Part shown: piece after piece, positions 1-15,013 of the stretch | Layout: the number at the start of each line of letters is the position of its first letter | Numbering within the stretch: the stretch's first letter is position 1 | Origin: Neocallimastix lanati (nom. inval.) | Lineage: Eukaryota; Neocallimastigomycota; Neocallimastigomycetes; Neocallimastigales; Neocallimastigaceae | NCBI GenBank assembly: GCA_016946835.1 | Contig: JACVTC010000051.1 | Coordinates: forward strand, 208,501 to 272,500 | Reading direction: 5' to 3' | Length of the DNA: 64,000 nt | Position numbers and translations under genes: made by a program | Notes under the pieces: model-generated | Told to the model about the DNA's origin: nothing | Database searches by the model: none | What the model saw: only the letters and a program-made list of their open reading frames with translations

Positions 1-472
1 TTTTATTATTGATAATTTTATTAAACTATTTATCTATAAGCATTGTATATGAATGTAATGCAAATTTATTTATTTATTTATTCATTAAATTTAACTTTTA
101 TTAAATCTCAAAGAATAAATATTATATAAATATATTTGAATTTTTTTTTTCTTATTGTTTATTATTCAAATTATTTAAAAACAATCTTCTAATTTTTATT
201 ATTATTATTTAATAATATATGCATTTTTTTTTTTTTTTTTTTAAATTTTGGTACATTGTAATAATTACTTTTACAGAGTATTAATTTTTTTTTATATATT
301 TTTGTATATTATATTTTTCTTTTCATTTTTGTACATTTTATTTTATTTTTTTTTGTTGTTGTTGTTGTTTTTGGTGAATTTAATTTTTTTTTTCCATCTA
401 TTTATATATTTATACTATCTATTTATATTATATATTTAAATGACACATATTTCTTATGAAAAAAAAAAATTG
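1..472. other. AT-rich stretch, probable intron of the F-box gene
   Basis: Poly-T runs and T-rich low-complexity DNA with no recognisable exon on either strand. A GTAAGT splice donor reads leftward (minus strand) at 478-473, so this stretch is most simply the start of a long intron continuing beyond the window. The T-rich 63-codon frame at 248-439 is not a credible gene. Confidence 0.5.
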
Positions 473-478
473 ACTTAC

Positions 479-1248
479 TTAAATTAGACTGATAATTATT
501 GGAGGCTTTATTATTATGTGATATAGGATTGATAAGAGAAGTATTCAAACTTTGTGTTGGACTCTTCTTTATTCTTTTATTATTATTATTATTATGGTTA
601 TAAAGAATAAGGTCGTTTGTTGCTTTTCTTTTGGTATTATACATAAGAGGTAAACCCCAACCACAACGTTGACATTTTCCTCCTATATGTCTTTCACACA
701 TATCTTTCCACACAATATCATCGTCAGAAAGTTCCTTCCAACGTTTAGATACCTGAGCACAGTGACATAGTGATACAGCATCTAAATAGGAAAGTATTTT
801 TCTAACAATTTCAACGGGTAGATCAGAAAAGAAATCTACTGTTAATAAAGGATTTAATAACTGAGCAAGTATAGAGAGTTCAGTTTTTGAACATTCTTTT
901 AATAATCTATTAAAAAATGCTCTTCTAGTATAGGTACTACATGTTTTATAAAAATCTAGAAAATCCTCTATATATTGAAATTGTCTATTATACGGTATAA
1001 TTTTGTTATCATTCTTTTTTTTTTTTTAATTAGAATAATAACATTAACATTAATATATATTATAAAAAAAAATATTATTAATATACAATATTATAAATTA
1101 TTAACATTATTGTTTCTTTTATTATTTCTTTAATTAATTTAAAAATAAAAATTAAAAGTCCAAAGAAGAAATTTCAATTATTTTTTTTAATTATACTATT
1201 TAAAAAATATATAATAATTAAAAATAATACCTTTGTATTTTCAAACAT
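479..1248 (-). CDS. met30: F-box protein of the Met30/SconB type, 5' part only
   Basis: Two exons on the minus strand. A tiny first exon (1248-1231) encodes MFENTK and ends at a GT donor. Exon 2 runs 1013-479 after an A-rich AG acceptor and ends at GTAAGT. Exon 2 carries a classic F-box (DLPVEIVRKILSYLDAVSLC, then CAQVSKRWKELSDDD), followed by VWKDMCERHI and a CxxCGWGLPL motif. In fungal SconB/Met30 proteins the same block follows the F-box and precedes a linker and WD40 repeats. Met30 is the substrate receptor of an SCF ubiquitin ligase controlling sulfur metabolism and the cell cycle. The WD40 part would lie beyond the left edge. If the donor is not used, the frame runs to a stop at 423 after an Asn/Lys-rich tail. 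The F-box call is firm; the exact paralogue and the 18-bp exon are inference. Confidence 0.75.
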
Positions 1249-2924
1249 AGAAGTAAATATTATTTTGTATTAAATATAAAGTTCTTGTAAAAGTAAAAAA
1301 AAAAATAAAAAATAAATGCTTAAATTATTATAAAAATGGTATTACTATTTTACTTTTTTATATATATTTTAATTATTATATTTTAATCCAATAAACTCTA
1401 TTGTTTTCTTGTATTGTATTCCAGTTTAAATTGTCCAAATTTAATTTATGTACTTTGAATGTATATATATGATAAAAATTGATTTATACAAATAAAAATA
1501 TATTTTTTTTTCTTTTTATAAATAAATAATAATTTTTTTTATTCAAAAAACTTTGTTTCCATGAAGCATAATCAAATCTTTTAATATTTTCCTAATTTTA
1601 TTATGTTTTTTTTTCTTTGTTCTTTTTTTTTATGCTTTGAAATTATATTACTTTCTTTTATTAGTAAAGAAGGTATTAATATATCCAATAAATTGATTAG
1701 TGATGGGTTAAGAACAAATTCTTTCTAATGCTTTAAAATAGATAATGTTTTTTTTTTTTTTTCATTCAAATATTCTAAATTTAAATAAATAAAATATTAA
1801 CAAAAATATATATTTGTTGTATTAAATAAAGAAAAAAAAAGGTTATTTTTAATTTTCAAAGTATATTGAATTAATTTTAAATATATTCAATGTAAAAAGA
1901 TCTTTTTAATTTTTTTTTCTTAATTTAATTTTTTTTTCTTTCCTTTTTTTTTTAAAAAAAAAAAAAAAAAAAAATTATACTATTTTATTTTATTTTATTT
2001 TTCTAATTATATAAAATTATATATATTATTTATATAATGCATAAGCTGTTATTATTATTATTATTATTATATAACATATACTATCTTTATTATTATATAT
2101 ATTATTTTTTAAAAAATATTTTTTGAAAAATAAATAAATAAAAATAAAAAATTTAATTTTAATAAATTATATTAATTACTATATATTGTAATGTATTTCA
2201 ATATATTATTATAATATCCATATATATTAAAAATTAACTGATAATATATGATAAATGAATAAAATAATTATCTAATATGATTTAACCCTCTTGAAATGAA
2301 AACTTCATATTGACTAAACTTTAATATTTATATTGTAATTAACATTAAATATAATTGTAATCATATATTACACTATACTATAATATATGTATAATATATT
2401 AAAATTATAAATAGTTATGACTAACTCTATATATATCAATTGAATGTAATGCTAATATATGAATAATAAATAGAAATAAATAAATAAATTTACCTGAAAA
2501 ACAAAAAAAATTTTTTATTTTTTTTTATTTTATAATTTTCTATATTATTATTTTATATGAAATAATATGATGGTAATATGAAAAATAAATAAAAATGTAA
2601 TAAAAATAAGAAAGTTTATTTATTTATTAATATTATATAAGAAAAGTGTTTGAATGATTAGTAAAAAGATATAAAAAATATATATAATAGAAGGTTTTGT
2701 ATAAAAATTATATATTCTATAATATCTTTGATAGGGATATTATATGAATTTTATTGAAATTATCTTTTTTTTTTTTATTTATTATTTAAATTATTATTAT
2801 TATGTAATAAATTTAAATTGAATTCTAATAATAATAAAAAAAAAAAAGTTAGGCCTTAGATTCCGCTAATTAATAATGATTCTCCATTTATATTCTAATT
2901 TTTTTTTATTTTACTATATTCAAT

Positions 2925-3050
2925 TATTTATTAATCAATTATTCAATTAATCAATTATTCAATTATTCAATTATTTATTATTCAATTATTTATTATTCAA
3001 TTATTCAATTATTCAATTATTTATTATTCAATTATTGCTTATTTATTATT
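2925..3050. repeat. tandem repeat of ATTCA/ATTTA-type units
   Basis: Short units of the form CAATTATT, alternating ATTCA and ATTTATT, repeated roughly a dozen times. The same CAATTATT variant is interspersed in the heptanucleotide arrays elsewhere in the window. Confidence 0.7.
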
Positions 3051-5136
3051 TATTACTTAAATAATAATTAATATTTAGTAATCCATTCTACTTAATAATT
3101 TTTTTACTTACTTCAATTTAATTCGTTGAATATCGACTGTTTATTAGTAATGAGAGGTTATAATTTTTTAACTCTTTTTTTTTATTAATATTAAAATTTA
3201 AATTAAATGTAATTTATATATAGTTTCTATAGTATTTATTATATATATATATTTTATAATATATTTGTAATATATATTATAGAGAGAAAAAAATTAGTTG
3301 AATATTTTTATTTCATTTTTTTTTTATTTAAATGATTATATATATATTTTATATAATATATAAATATATTTTGTTTTATATAAATATATTCTTATAAATA
3401 TATTCTGTTATATATAAATATATATTCTTTTATGTTTTTAAATATTTTATATTAATTTTGTTATTAGTTGATGTTTTATTCAAAGAATGGTTTAACCAAC
3501 CATAAATAGGATTAACGCAAACTCTTTATTCTTTACAAACTAACTAAAAATTAATAAAAATAAAAAAAAAAGTGGAGAATTTTTTTTTTTTTTTTGGTTT
3601 TGATTTTGATTTTGAATCTTTAAATGTAAAGTTCAGTTAAAATCATTAAAACATAAATTGAAAATTAAAAATTAATAGAATAAAAATTAAATAAAAAAGT
3701 TTTTAAATTCTTTCTTTATATTTTGCTTTTTTTTTTTCAAATATTTTCTGTAAATTTAGATTTTAATTTAAGATTTTAGAATTTGTAATTTAAATTTTAG
3801 TATTTTGAATTTTGTATAATAAAAATATAAAAATAATAATAATAATAATAATAAATTTAAAATATTCTATATTCTATAATTTATATATAATATTTTTTTT
3901 TGAAAACTAATTATTTTATGCATTTGATTTAAATTAATTAACCATTTTTCTTTTATAATATATAACATTAATTTTGTTTTTATTTCTTGTTAATTATAAT
4001 TATTATTATTTTATTATTTTTATTAATGAATAAAAGAATTATATATATATAGTTATTAATGAAATAGAGATTAACCTTTTTTTTTAAATTGAAAACATAA
4101 TTTTATCAAAAAAAAAAATATGTTTATATGTTTAATTATTTATAATACTAAATGTAAACTTTAAATGAAACAAAAAAAAATTTTTTTTTAAACATATAGT
4201 TTATAAAAGTATTTTATTATTAAAACTAGTTTGTTGATATTTTTAATATTTCGTTTCTTTTATTATTTCTTTTTATCTCTTTGTCTTTTTTTTTTTTTTT
4301 TTTTTTTGCATTATTTTACTACTTTTATTATTATTATTATTATTATTATTTTATTTTAATTTTTAATCGTATTTAACGTTATTGCTGTAAAATTATATTT
4401 TATTTTTACTAGTATATTATGTATTGTATATGTAATATTTTTTTTATTTTAATTTTATATATATATATTATAAAAAATACATATAGACAGTTCTATTTAA
4501 TTATTATAAAAATTTTATACTTTATAAAGGATAGATACATTTAAAATAAATATATATAATATAGTTTTAACATGTTTTTTAGACTTTTATTTATTAATTA
4601 TTAATTTATTATTAATTATTTACTAGTTATTAATTAATAAGAAAAAAATTTAAGTAAAAATAAAAAAAAAAAAAAAAATAAAGTCTTTTATTATTATTTT
4701 TATATTTTTTTTTAAAAAAATAAAAAAGAGAAGAAAAGTATTATATTAATCTATCTTTTTTTTTATCTAATAGTAAAAATATATTTAATATCTCATTAAT
4801 TAAAAATAAAAATAAAAATAAAAAAACAAATTTATTATATATCTTAATATTTATTTCTTATTTATTCTTTAATATATAATAAAAACGTTTTTATTATTAT
4901 TATTACTAAAGTATAAAATATAAAATTATAAAATTATAAAAATGTAAAAATATTAAAATATTAAAATATTATGGAGTTTGAAGATGATTAAGCATTTCTT
5001 TATTTAAAGAATTAAAGTTTCATTCCTTTTATCATATAAAAAAAATAAAATTATAATTATTATTAATAAAAAAAAATGAATAATCATAATAATCTTTTTT
5101 AATTATTATTAATTATTATTATTATTAATTATTATT

Positions 5137-5167
<31 letters not shown>

Positions 5168-7262
5168 GTACCTCTTTTTCTTTTTTTTTTTTTTCTTTCT
5201 TTTTTTCTTTTTCTGTAGACAAAATATATTTTTTTTTGTCATTCATTACAAAAAATTAAATAAAAATATTTCCATTCAATTCAATTATATTTATGAATAT
5301 ATTAAAATATAAATAATTAAAATTAAATTTGATATAGTTATAATTATATTTTTATTTTATTAGAATATATTATTAATATATTGCCACCAAAATTTTTAAT
5401 GCTATTAAAAAAATTTAATAAGATTAGTTAATAAAAATTATATATTAATCAATATATATTAATAAATCTATATTAATATTAATACAAAAATATTAATATA
5501 AAAATATTAAATATAAAAGTTTAAATGAAATAAAATAAAAAAAAAGAATATTTATTTTATTTTATTACCAAGATCATTGGAAAATAAATAAACTAATTAT
5601 TAGTTGATTCTGTATTCTGTAGGAAATTGTTATCCCATTTGACAACTTGGACTTTAAAAAATATAGAAAGTATAAAAAATAGAGAAAAATATATAGAAAA
5701 TATAAGATAATATAGAAAATAGAGAAATATAGAAAAATATAGAAAAATAAAGAAAAAGTATATAAAAATATATACTATAGAAAAGTATATTCAATAGATA
5801 AGATATAAAAATATGAATTATGGTTAATAATCAAAATTAGAATTATTAGAAATATTATAATTTGTTTTGAATAAAATTATATAACATTTATTTATTTAAA
5901 CTTTTATTTTTTTACTCTATACTATTACAACGGAAATTTAAAAAATAAAAAAAAAAAAAAAAAAAAAAAAAAGACTTTAAATTATAATAAACATTTTTAC
6001 TTCATTAAATAAAATAATTTCTATAAAAAAAAAAAGAATATATATCATCTATATATATATGACTATCTATTTTTATAGAATCATTCATCACCAATGATGT
6101 TTCAAATAGTAATAACGTGATTTACTCTATTGAAGCGTATATATGAATAAGGATAAAAACTAAATGGAAAAATTTATTATAAAAATTCTATTATAACCTA
6201 ACCAATTAATTAAAATTAAAAAATGAGACTACACTAATAAAATAAATTTTAATTAAAAACACTATAGAATTAGTACATATAGCAGATTACAATAGATAAT
6301 ATATATGATAATATATGTATTAGTATATAAAAAGCCATAAAAATGGACAATCATCAGGTAAAAAAAAAAATTATGTAAAGTCAATTATTTTTAATTTTTT
6401 TATTATAAAAAAAAATTAAATATAAAAAATATAAATATCTTTAATAACTCTGCATTTTTTATTTTAATATATAAATAAATTATAAACAAAATATTTTTAC
6501 TATTTTATTATCATCTTCATAAATTATTTTATTTATTTACTATTTATTATTTATTTATTTATTATTAATTATTTATTATTTATTTATATAATAATTAGTT
6601 ATTTATTAAATAATTAGTGATTATATGGATAAATTTAATCTATTTAATTAATTATATTTGTTTATTCATTTATTTATTTATTTATGTAATAATTAGTGAT
6701 TATATAGATAATTTTAATCTATTTAATTAATTAAATTTGTTTATTTATTTATTATTACTATTATTTATTTATTTAAGTGTTGATCTACTTATATATGCAC
6801 TTATCTATTTATAAATTTATCTACTATTATAGGTAATTATCTATTTATTTGTTATGGGTATTTCTATCAACTTGGTTAAATCATAATGATTTAAACCATA
6901 GCAAATGAAGATGATTTAAATTTGTACTCTGTCAATGTTTACAATATTTCTTTTTTTTTTTTTAATTTATTTAATTATTTATTAATTTATTTAATCATTT
7001 ATTAATTAATTTATTTATTTATTTATTATTATTTTACTATTTATTTATTTATTTATTATTTTATTTATTTATTTATTTTTATTTATTTATTTATTATTAC
7101 TTATTACTTTGTCTATTTAAAAAATAAATTATATTCATTTTATGTAACCATTTTACTTAAATCCTAATTAAAAATTCCAAAAAAAAATTTTTTTTTTTGA
7201 TAAAAGAATAAGATGGTTTTATCTCTATCCTAGCAATTTTAATGTAAATTAAGTATTATTCT

Positions 7263-7925
7263 CTTATTTAATTATTTATTATTTATTATTTATTATTTAT
7301 TATTTAATTATTTATTATTTATTATTTATTATTTAATTATTTATTATTTATTATTTATTATTTAATTATTTATTATTCAATTATTTATTATTTATTATCT
7401 ATTATTTATTATTTATTATTTATTATTCAATTATTTATTATTTATTATTTATTATTTATTATTTATTATTTATTATTTATTATTTATTATTTATTATTTA
7501 TTATTTATTATTTATTATTTATTAATTATTATTTATTATTCAATTATTTATTATTCAATTATTTATTATTTAATTATTCATTATTTAATTATTTATTATT
7601 TATTATTTATTATTTATTATTTATTATTTATTATTTATTATTTATTATTTATTATTTATTATTTATTATTTATTATTTATTATTTATTATTTATTATTTA
7701 TTATTTATTATTTATTATTTATTATTTATTATTTATTATTTATTATTTATTATTTATTATTTATTATTTATTATTTATTATTTATTATTTATTATTTATT
7801 ATTTATTATTTATTATTTATTATTTATTATTTATTATTTATAATTATTTATTTATTATTTATTATTTATTAATTATTATTTATTTTATTATTTAATTATT
7901 TATTTTATTATTTAATTATATTTAT
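7263..7925. repeat. heptanucleotide TTATTTA array
   Basis: About 660 bp of period-7 repeat TTATTTA, with interspersed CAATTA and TAATTA variants and a nearly pure run from about 7590 to 7840. It is non-coding and probably expanded by replication slippage. Confidence 0.9.
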
Positions 7926-8237
7926 TTACATCTTAGAGATGATAGTATAAATAATAATAAAATTAAATTTTTCATCCAATTAAAAAAAAAAATTAAAATA
8001 AATATGTCAATGTTGAACATTTATATTAATATTTTATTTGATATTTATATTAGGATATATGTATTGACTCTATACAATTATATATATAAATACAGTTATA
8101 TATATAAATATATATATAAATAATATATTCCATTTAATTAATTTGTTTTATTTTATACTTTTTTTTTAAACCTCAATTTCTACAAAAAGACAAAAAAGAT
8201 AAAAAAGACAATATATATAAATAAACTAACTATTATT

Positions 8238-8742
8238 ATTCATTATTCATTATTTATTATTTATTATTTATTATTTATTATTTATTATTTATTATTTATT
8301 ATTTATTATTTATTATTTATTATTTATTATTTATTATTTATTATTTATTATTTATTATTTATTATTTATTATTTATTATTTATTATTTATTATTTTATTA
8401 TTTATTATTTAATTATTTATTATTTAATTATTCATTATTTAATTATTTATTATTTATTATTTAATTATTCATTATTTAATTATTTATTATTTATTATTTA
8501 ATTATTCATTATTTAATTATTTATTATTAATTATTTATTATTTATTATTTATTATTTATTATTTATTATTTATTATTTATTATTTATTATTTATTATTTA
8601 TTATTTATTATTTATTATTTATTATTTATTATTTATTATTTATTATTTATTATTTATTATTTATTATTTATTATCAATTATTTTATTATTTATTATTTAT
8701 TATTTATTATTTATTATTTATTATTTATTATTTATTATTTTT
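8238..8742. repeat. heptanucleotide TTATTTA array
   Basis: A second period-7 TTATTTA array of about 500 bp, with CATTA and TAATTA variants clustered at 8400-8530. Same orientation as the array at 7263-7925. Confidence 0.9.
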
Positions 8743-9292
8743 AGTGAAAAAAATATATGAAATGGAATTAAAACGTTTTAACTTTTTTTTTTTAAAAAAA
8801 AAAAAAAAAAGAAATTAAAACTTTAAAAATCTTAATTCTAATCCTCTGTAATTTTATTTTATTTTATTTTAATTTTTTATTATAATTTTAATAATTAAAC
8901 TTTCTTCTCTTTCTCTATTATTAATACTGTGTTAAGACCATCATCAACTTTAACCTTATTATAGTATTCTATTATTTATATATATATATATAAAAAAAGA
9001 TCAAATTAAAGTCTTTCCTTAATATGATTTGATGTTAAAATAATTAATAGTAATAATTATAGAATATCAAGTTAAAAATAAATGTTAAAATATAAACATT
9101 AAATATTAATATAAATTAAAAAGTAAAATTACAAAATGGAAATAAATAAATAATAGATAGATAGAAATAATAAGTAGATAGAAATATTAAATGTATCTTT
9201 ATAATGAATAAATATATGATAATGGTAATAAAATAGATAGTAATAAGTGAATGGAAATAGTAATAAATAAATTAAAATTAACAATTAATGAT

Positions 9293-9365
9293 CTGATAAT
9301 TAGTTAAATTGGTAGAGAACCAGACATAATGCTTAATAATGTATGATCATCCATAAAATTGTCGA
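9293..9365 (+). pseudogene. tRNA-like relic, possibly tRNA-Met
   Basis: An AATTGGTAGAG string at 9307-9317 matches the D-loop/box A region of eukaryotic tRNAs, and CAGACATAAT after it resembles the anticodon arm of elongator tRNA-Met (CAT anticodon) with two bases missing. A weak TGATCATCC follows where the T-arm would be. The stems do not close well. If real, it is a decayed tRNA gene or part of a tRNA-derived SINE. Confidence 0.25.
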
Positions 9366-10117
9366 TGTCATCGATATAAGAATTAAAACAAATAATAAAA
9401 AATTAAAAAAAATATTTAATATCAATAGCATAGCAATCTGTGTATTATTATCATTTTAATAATATTATTTGAAGTTGGTTCTTTAAATATTATTATTTAT
9501 CATTAATTATTTTATGTATTATTTATTTATAAAATTATTATATATATATATTTATTTATATACTTATTTATTTATTCATTTATATACTTATTTATTCATT
9601 TATATATATTTATTTATATAATTAATTAATTATTTATTAATTTATTCTTCTATCTATATTTATTTATTTATTTATTTTATATAAATATATTTTTTTAAAT
9701 GATTATTATATAATTAAATTTTGTGGTGATTTATTTTTTTTTTTCTTATGACGATTGAATGGTTTAAATATTTAAATATTTCATCATTTTAGTTTTCGAC
9801 TCTTGAAGAACTGAAATGTATTGGATAAAAATTGAGTCAGTTTTTTTTTTTAAATTTTAATTTTTAATTATTTGAAGTTTTTTAAACTAAATTTTTTTTA
9901 TTTATTTCATTTTTTTTTAATATTAAACCCTTTTTATTTTTACTTATATATTTACTTATATATTTACTTATTTATTTATTTATTTATTTTTATATATAAG
10001 TATTTATATATTTTTATTTATTTTATTTTATTTTTTCAATTTTCCATTTTTTCCATCTTTTCCTGTCCCACTTAACAACTCATCAAATCATTAAAATACA
10101 ACAATGTCATAATAATA

Positions 10118-10353
10118 ATAAATAATAAATAATAAATAATAAATAATAAATAATAAATAATAAATAATAAATAATAAATAAATAAATAATAAATAATAAA
10201 TAATAAATAATAAATAATAATTAATTATTAATAAATAATAAATAATAAATAATAAATAATAAATAATAAATAATAAATAATAAATAATAAATAAATAAAT
10301 AATAAATAATAAATAATAAATAATAAATAATAAATAATAAATAATAATAATAA
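10118..10353. repeat. TAAATAA heptanucleotide array (reverse orientation)
   Basis: Period-7 array, the reverse complement of the TTATTTA arrays further left. Because 7 is not a multiple of 3, it produces a spurious minus-strand frame of I, L, Y and F residues. Confidence 0.9.
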
Positions 10354-10863
10354 TAGAATAGAATAGAAAAACGAAATAAAGTAAAATTAGAATGTTAGTG
10401 TCAAAATTTATTATCAATATTGAAATTACTATTAATTATGTGATTTTATAATTAATAATAAACTAATATTCTTATTAAAATTCATATAATAACAAATAAT
10501 TAATTAATATCTAAATAAAAAAAATAAATATTATATAAATAAATATTAAATATTTATATAAATAAATAAATAATACTTATATAAATAAATAATAAATATT
10601 TATATAAATATTCATTAAAAAAAAAAACATCGTTTTACCCATTCCTATATAAACATCCATATAAGTTTATATATGGGATAATAGAACTGATCTATTATAA
10701 GGAATTATTTATTAATTTATATTTATTTATATTTATTTATATTTATTTATATTTATTTATTTATTCATTCATTCATTTTTATTAAATAAAATAAAAATAG
10801 ACTATTATAAAAAAATAGTGAATAATAAAAAAGTGCCCTAAATATTTTATACTAAAAGTATTA

Positions 10864-11065
10864 CTTTATTATTTATTTATTATTTATTATTTATTATTTA
10901 TTATTTATTTATTAATTTATTATTTATTATTTATTTATTAATTTATTATTTATTATTTATTATTTATTTATTAATTTATTATTTATTATTTATTTATTAA
11001 TTTATTATTTATTATTTATTATTTATTTATTTATTTACTATTTATTTATTTATTATTTATTATTA
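10864..11065. repeat. TTATTTA array with longer-period organisation
   Basis: Period-7 units interrupted regularly by ATTTATTAATTTATT blocks at about 10908, 10937, 10971 and 10995, so a longer unit has itself been duplicated. Confidence 0.8.
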
Positions 11066-12078
11066 ATTATTTTTTTTTAATGAAAATGTATCAATAATAT
11101 TTTAAAAACATTTATATTTTTATATTTATTATGTTTTACATTTCCATTTATTTATTTTTTTTTTTTTTTGTTTTCCCATCAATTTTATATACAATTATTA
11201 TATATTATATATTTATTAAATATTTATTAAATATATATATAAATAAAGAATAGCTTAAGTTATGGTAAATGAAAGAAACCTCTTCTGGTAATTACCCCAC
11301 CCTGACGAGGGGATTGACATTCACCTCCACAAAAAAAAAAAAAAATAATATATATATATATAATTTAATAAGGAGCTTTAACCACATCAGCTAATATAAA
11401 TAGCTAATATAAATTGTCAAAAAGTAGGATATAAATAATAATAATAATAATAATATAAATAAAAAAGATTATATAATAATAATAATAATAATAACATCAT
11501 AATAAACAAATATAATTCAAAAAAAAAAAATAATTAATATGTAAATAAATAATAAAATAGTAAATAAATATATAACCATAAATAAATAATAGTAATAATA
11601 ATAATAAAAGATCATATAATCATAAATATATAAATAATTAATAAATAAATAAATAATGTGAAAAATAATAATAAATGAATAATAGCAATATATAAATAAA
11701 TAATCCCAGTTAAAATGGTCATAATGAAAGAATTTGAAGAATTCACCAGATTTTTATTGCTTTTTTTTTTTTTTTTGTATAGATTAATATCATATTTATA
11801 AATTAAAAAAATTTTAATTTTTTTATATATAATGTAAATAGATAATAAAATTGACTTTTATACAATTTACATATATACTTTTAGTATCGTCTTATGATAT
11901 AATTTATTTTATAAAGTTTTCAAAAAAAAAAAAAAATTTTTTTCTTCTTAATGGCTTTTAAATACATATATCGAAATATATATCTATATATGGACCACAT
12001 AACCATTAATAATCTTAAATAACTATTTTATTATCTATTTTTTCCATAACTTCTTTTATCCCTTAATTTTTAAAATCA

Positions 12079-12114
<36 letters not shown>

Positions 12115-14284
12115 TAATAATTAATTTTTAATATATAAATATATTTTTTTGTTTTTCAATTATTTTCAAAAGTTTATATTAATAATGAATATAAAAATCT
12201 AAAAAAAAAGAAAAAATTGTTATTTATTACATGGATTATTGGTCATTTATTTACTTCTTATTGATTTCAATTTTTTTTTTTTTTTTTGAAAGTTTATTAT
12301 TTATTATTTAATTATTATTTATTTAATTATTTATCTATTTGATTATTATATTTATCTATTTAATTATTATTATTTATTTAATTATTTGAATTATTTGAAT
12401 TATAATTTATAATTAATTTTTGATCAATTTTAATAATAATTTAATCAATAGTTATTTAATAATTTAAATTATTATTATTATTTTTTACCATGAATTGATT
12501 AGTTTAATTCCATAGGTTAAGTTTATTTTATTTTATTTTTGTTTTATTTTTTATTTTTTATTTGTATGTTTTGTATTGTTTTAATATTTTTCCTTAATAT
12601 ATATATAAGGGTATTTAAAAGGATAATAATTAATATTATAATAATTATTAAAGTATTAGTGATGGTAATAGACATAAAAATAGATAAAAATAGTGTGGAA
12701 GTCAATTAAAATATATCGAAAACAAAAACAAAAAATAAAAATAAAATAAAATTATAAAAAAAAAAAATAAAAATAAAAATATAGAATAAAAATATTAAAG
12801 ATGTCTTATAATAACAATATATTTAATTTCTATTGAAAATATTTATATTCCGTTTTTGATCTATAAATTAAATAACAAAATTAAATAATATCTAAAATGT
12901 TCCATGAAAATATATTGAAATATAAAAATTTATATAAAAATTTACATATATATATATATATATTTTTTTTTTCTTTTTTTTTTTTTATTTAATTTCATTA
13001 TATTTCATTAAATATCATTTTCATAGATTAACATTTTTATTTTTAAAAATAAAATAAAGAAATAATTATTAAAAAAAAAAATTCAAATTTTGTCCATCTA
13101 ATGGATACGGGAAAAAAAAATTTTTTTATTATCTTTACTTTCTATTTTTAAATAAATAAATAAATAAAAAACTTTCAATTTATTATTTTTTTCTTCCTTT
13201 TATTCTTTTATCCTTTTCTTTTATTCTTATTCTTATCCTTATATATTATTTTCTTCTTTAAATTTTATAAAAATATCTTTAAAGTACTAATCAAAAAAAA
13301 AAAGAAAAAAAATCAAAAAAAATCAAAAAACAATAAAAAAAATTTTTTTAATAATCAGAATAATCAGAATAATCAGAATAATTAAATAATAAATAAATTA
13401 AAATGATTGTTAATTCAAAAACTAAGCGATTATTTCATCTGAATCCTATAATTTTTCTTCTGTCACTTTTTATTATATTTTATTTTTTTTTTATTATATT
13501 TTATTTTATTATTCAATAATTTATTATTTATTACTTTTATTATGATTTTGAAATATTTATATTAAAATTAAAAAAATATATAAAAAATTTATATATAAAA
13601 AATAAAAAAAAAAAAAAAACTTTAAATCTATTTCTGTTTACCGTAAATTAAATTAAATTAAATTAAATTAAATTATGCTAAAATATAAAATTAAAAAAAA
13701 AAAAAAAAATTTTTTTTATTATATTTGATAAGGTGAAGTTTCATTACTTCACTTTCTAATTTTTTAATTTCTAATTTCAAAATTATATTTATATTTATTA
13801 TTTATATTTTTATTTTAAAGTGAAAAAAATTAACAAATTTCTTTTTCTTTTTTTTTTCTTTTTTATTTTTTTTTTTTGCTTAACGATTAATTAAAAATCA
13901 ACTAATAATTTTATATTAAAGTAAAAATAAATAATAATAATAATAAATAATAGAATAAATAAATCATTTAATTAAATTAAATTAAAAATTTAATAATTAA
14001 ATAATAATTAAAAGAGAGAGAAATAAATAAATAAATAAAAAAAAAGAGTTAACTAATCAAATAATATAAAATTTATGTTTAAAATAATAATAAAAGAAAT
14101 AATTATTTTAATTAAAAAAGAAATAAACAAACAAATGAATAAACGAATAAATAAAAAACCCCCGAAAAAAAAAAGTAGAGTGGATAGAAAATATTAAAAT
14201 TATAAATATTAATGGTAATAATAATTATTATTATTAATGATTAATTATTACTATTATTGAGTATTATTAATGATTAATGATTAA

Positions 14285-14317
<33 letters not shown>

Positions 14318-14946
14318 TATTATTATTTATTATTATACATAATTATTAATTTTTGTTATGCTATGTTTTATTTTTTGTTTTATTTTTTTATTTTTATAAT
14401 TTTTTTTTTTGACTCTGTCAAAAAATTCATAGGATGGATAAAACCGTAACCGTTTTTACATATATATTATATAAAAAAAAATTAAAAAAAAATTATTATT
14501 ATTATTATAATTACTATTTATTTATTTATTTTCATTCTCATTAAAATAATTAATTCATTAATAACAATAATAAAGAGTAATAATAATTGATAAAATTAAT
14601 AATGATAATAAAAGTAATAATAAAAAGTAATAATGATAATAATTATAATAATAATTTTTTTTTTTTTTTCATATGAAGTAATAAATAACAAATCATAAAA
14701 ATCATATAAATAAAAATAATAATGGTCAAAACTATATCACTCTAAGGAGTCAAATTATTTTTTTTTCTTTTCTTTTTTTTTTTTTAAATAATAAACCTAT
14801 ATAAAAATAATAATATATATATATAATAATAATAATGATAATGATTAAATATATTATATTTTTTTTTTTAAAAAAAAATTATATCAATTTGACTTTTGAA
14901 AAATTTTTCTTTGATTGATTGATACTGCAATTATATTGACCATTGC

Positions 14947-15013
<67 letters not shown>

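Larger units (their letters stand above)
1249..9290. other. 8-kb AT-rich intergenic region without recognisable genes
   Basis: Poly-A and poly-T tracts, (TTA)n and TTATTTA arrays (annotated separately) and random AT-rich DNA. No frame on either strand has complex amino acid composition. A short start-like string at 6342 (MDNHQ followed by GTAAAA) has no downstream exon that I can find. Slightly GC-richer scraps at 5570-5655, 6060-6130 and 6880-6930 read as nothing known. Confidence 0.6.

Noticed and set aside
6342-6360. Micro-exon start MDNHQ followed by GTAAAA
   Set aside because: No downstream exon with complex composition in the next 3 kb; likely chance.
11262-11335. Possible hammerhead ribozyme (CTGACGAG with a GAAAC upstream)
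   Set aside because: The helix arrangement required around the CTGANGA and GAAA elements does not close; kept only as an unexplained structured islet.
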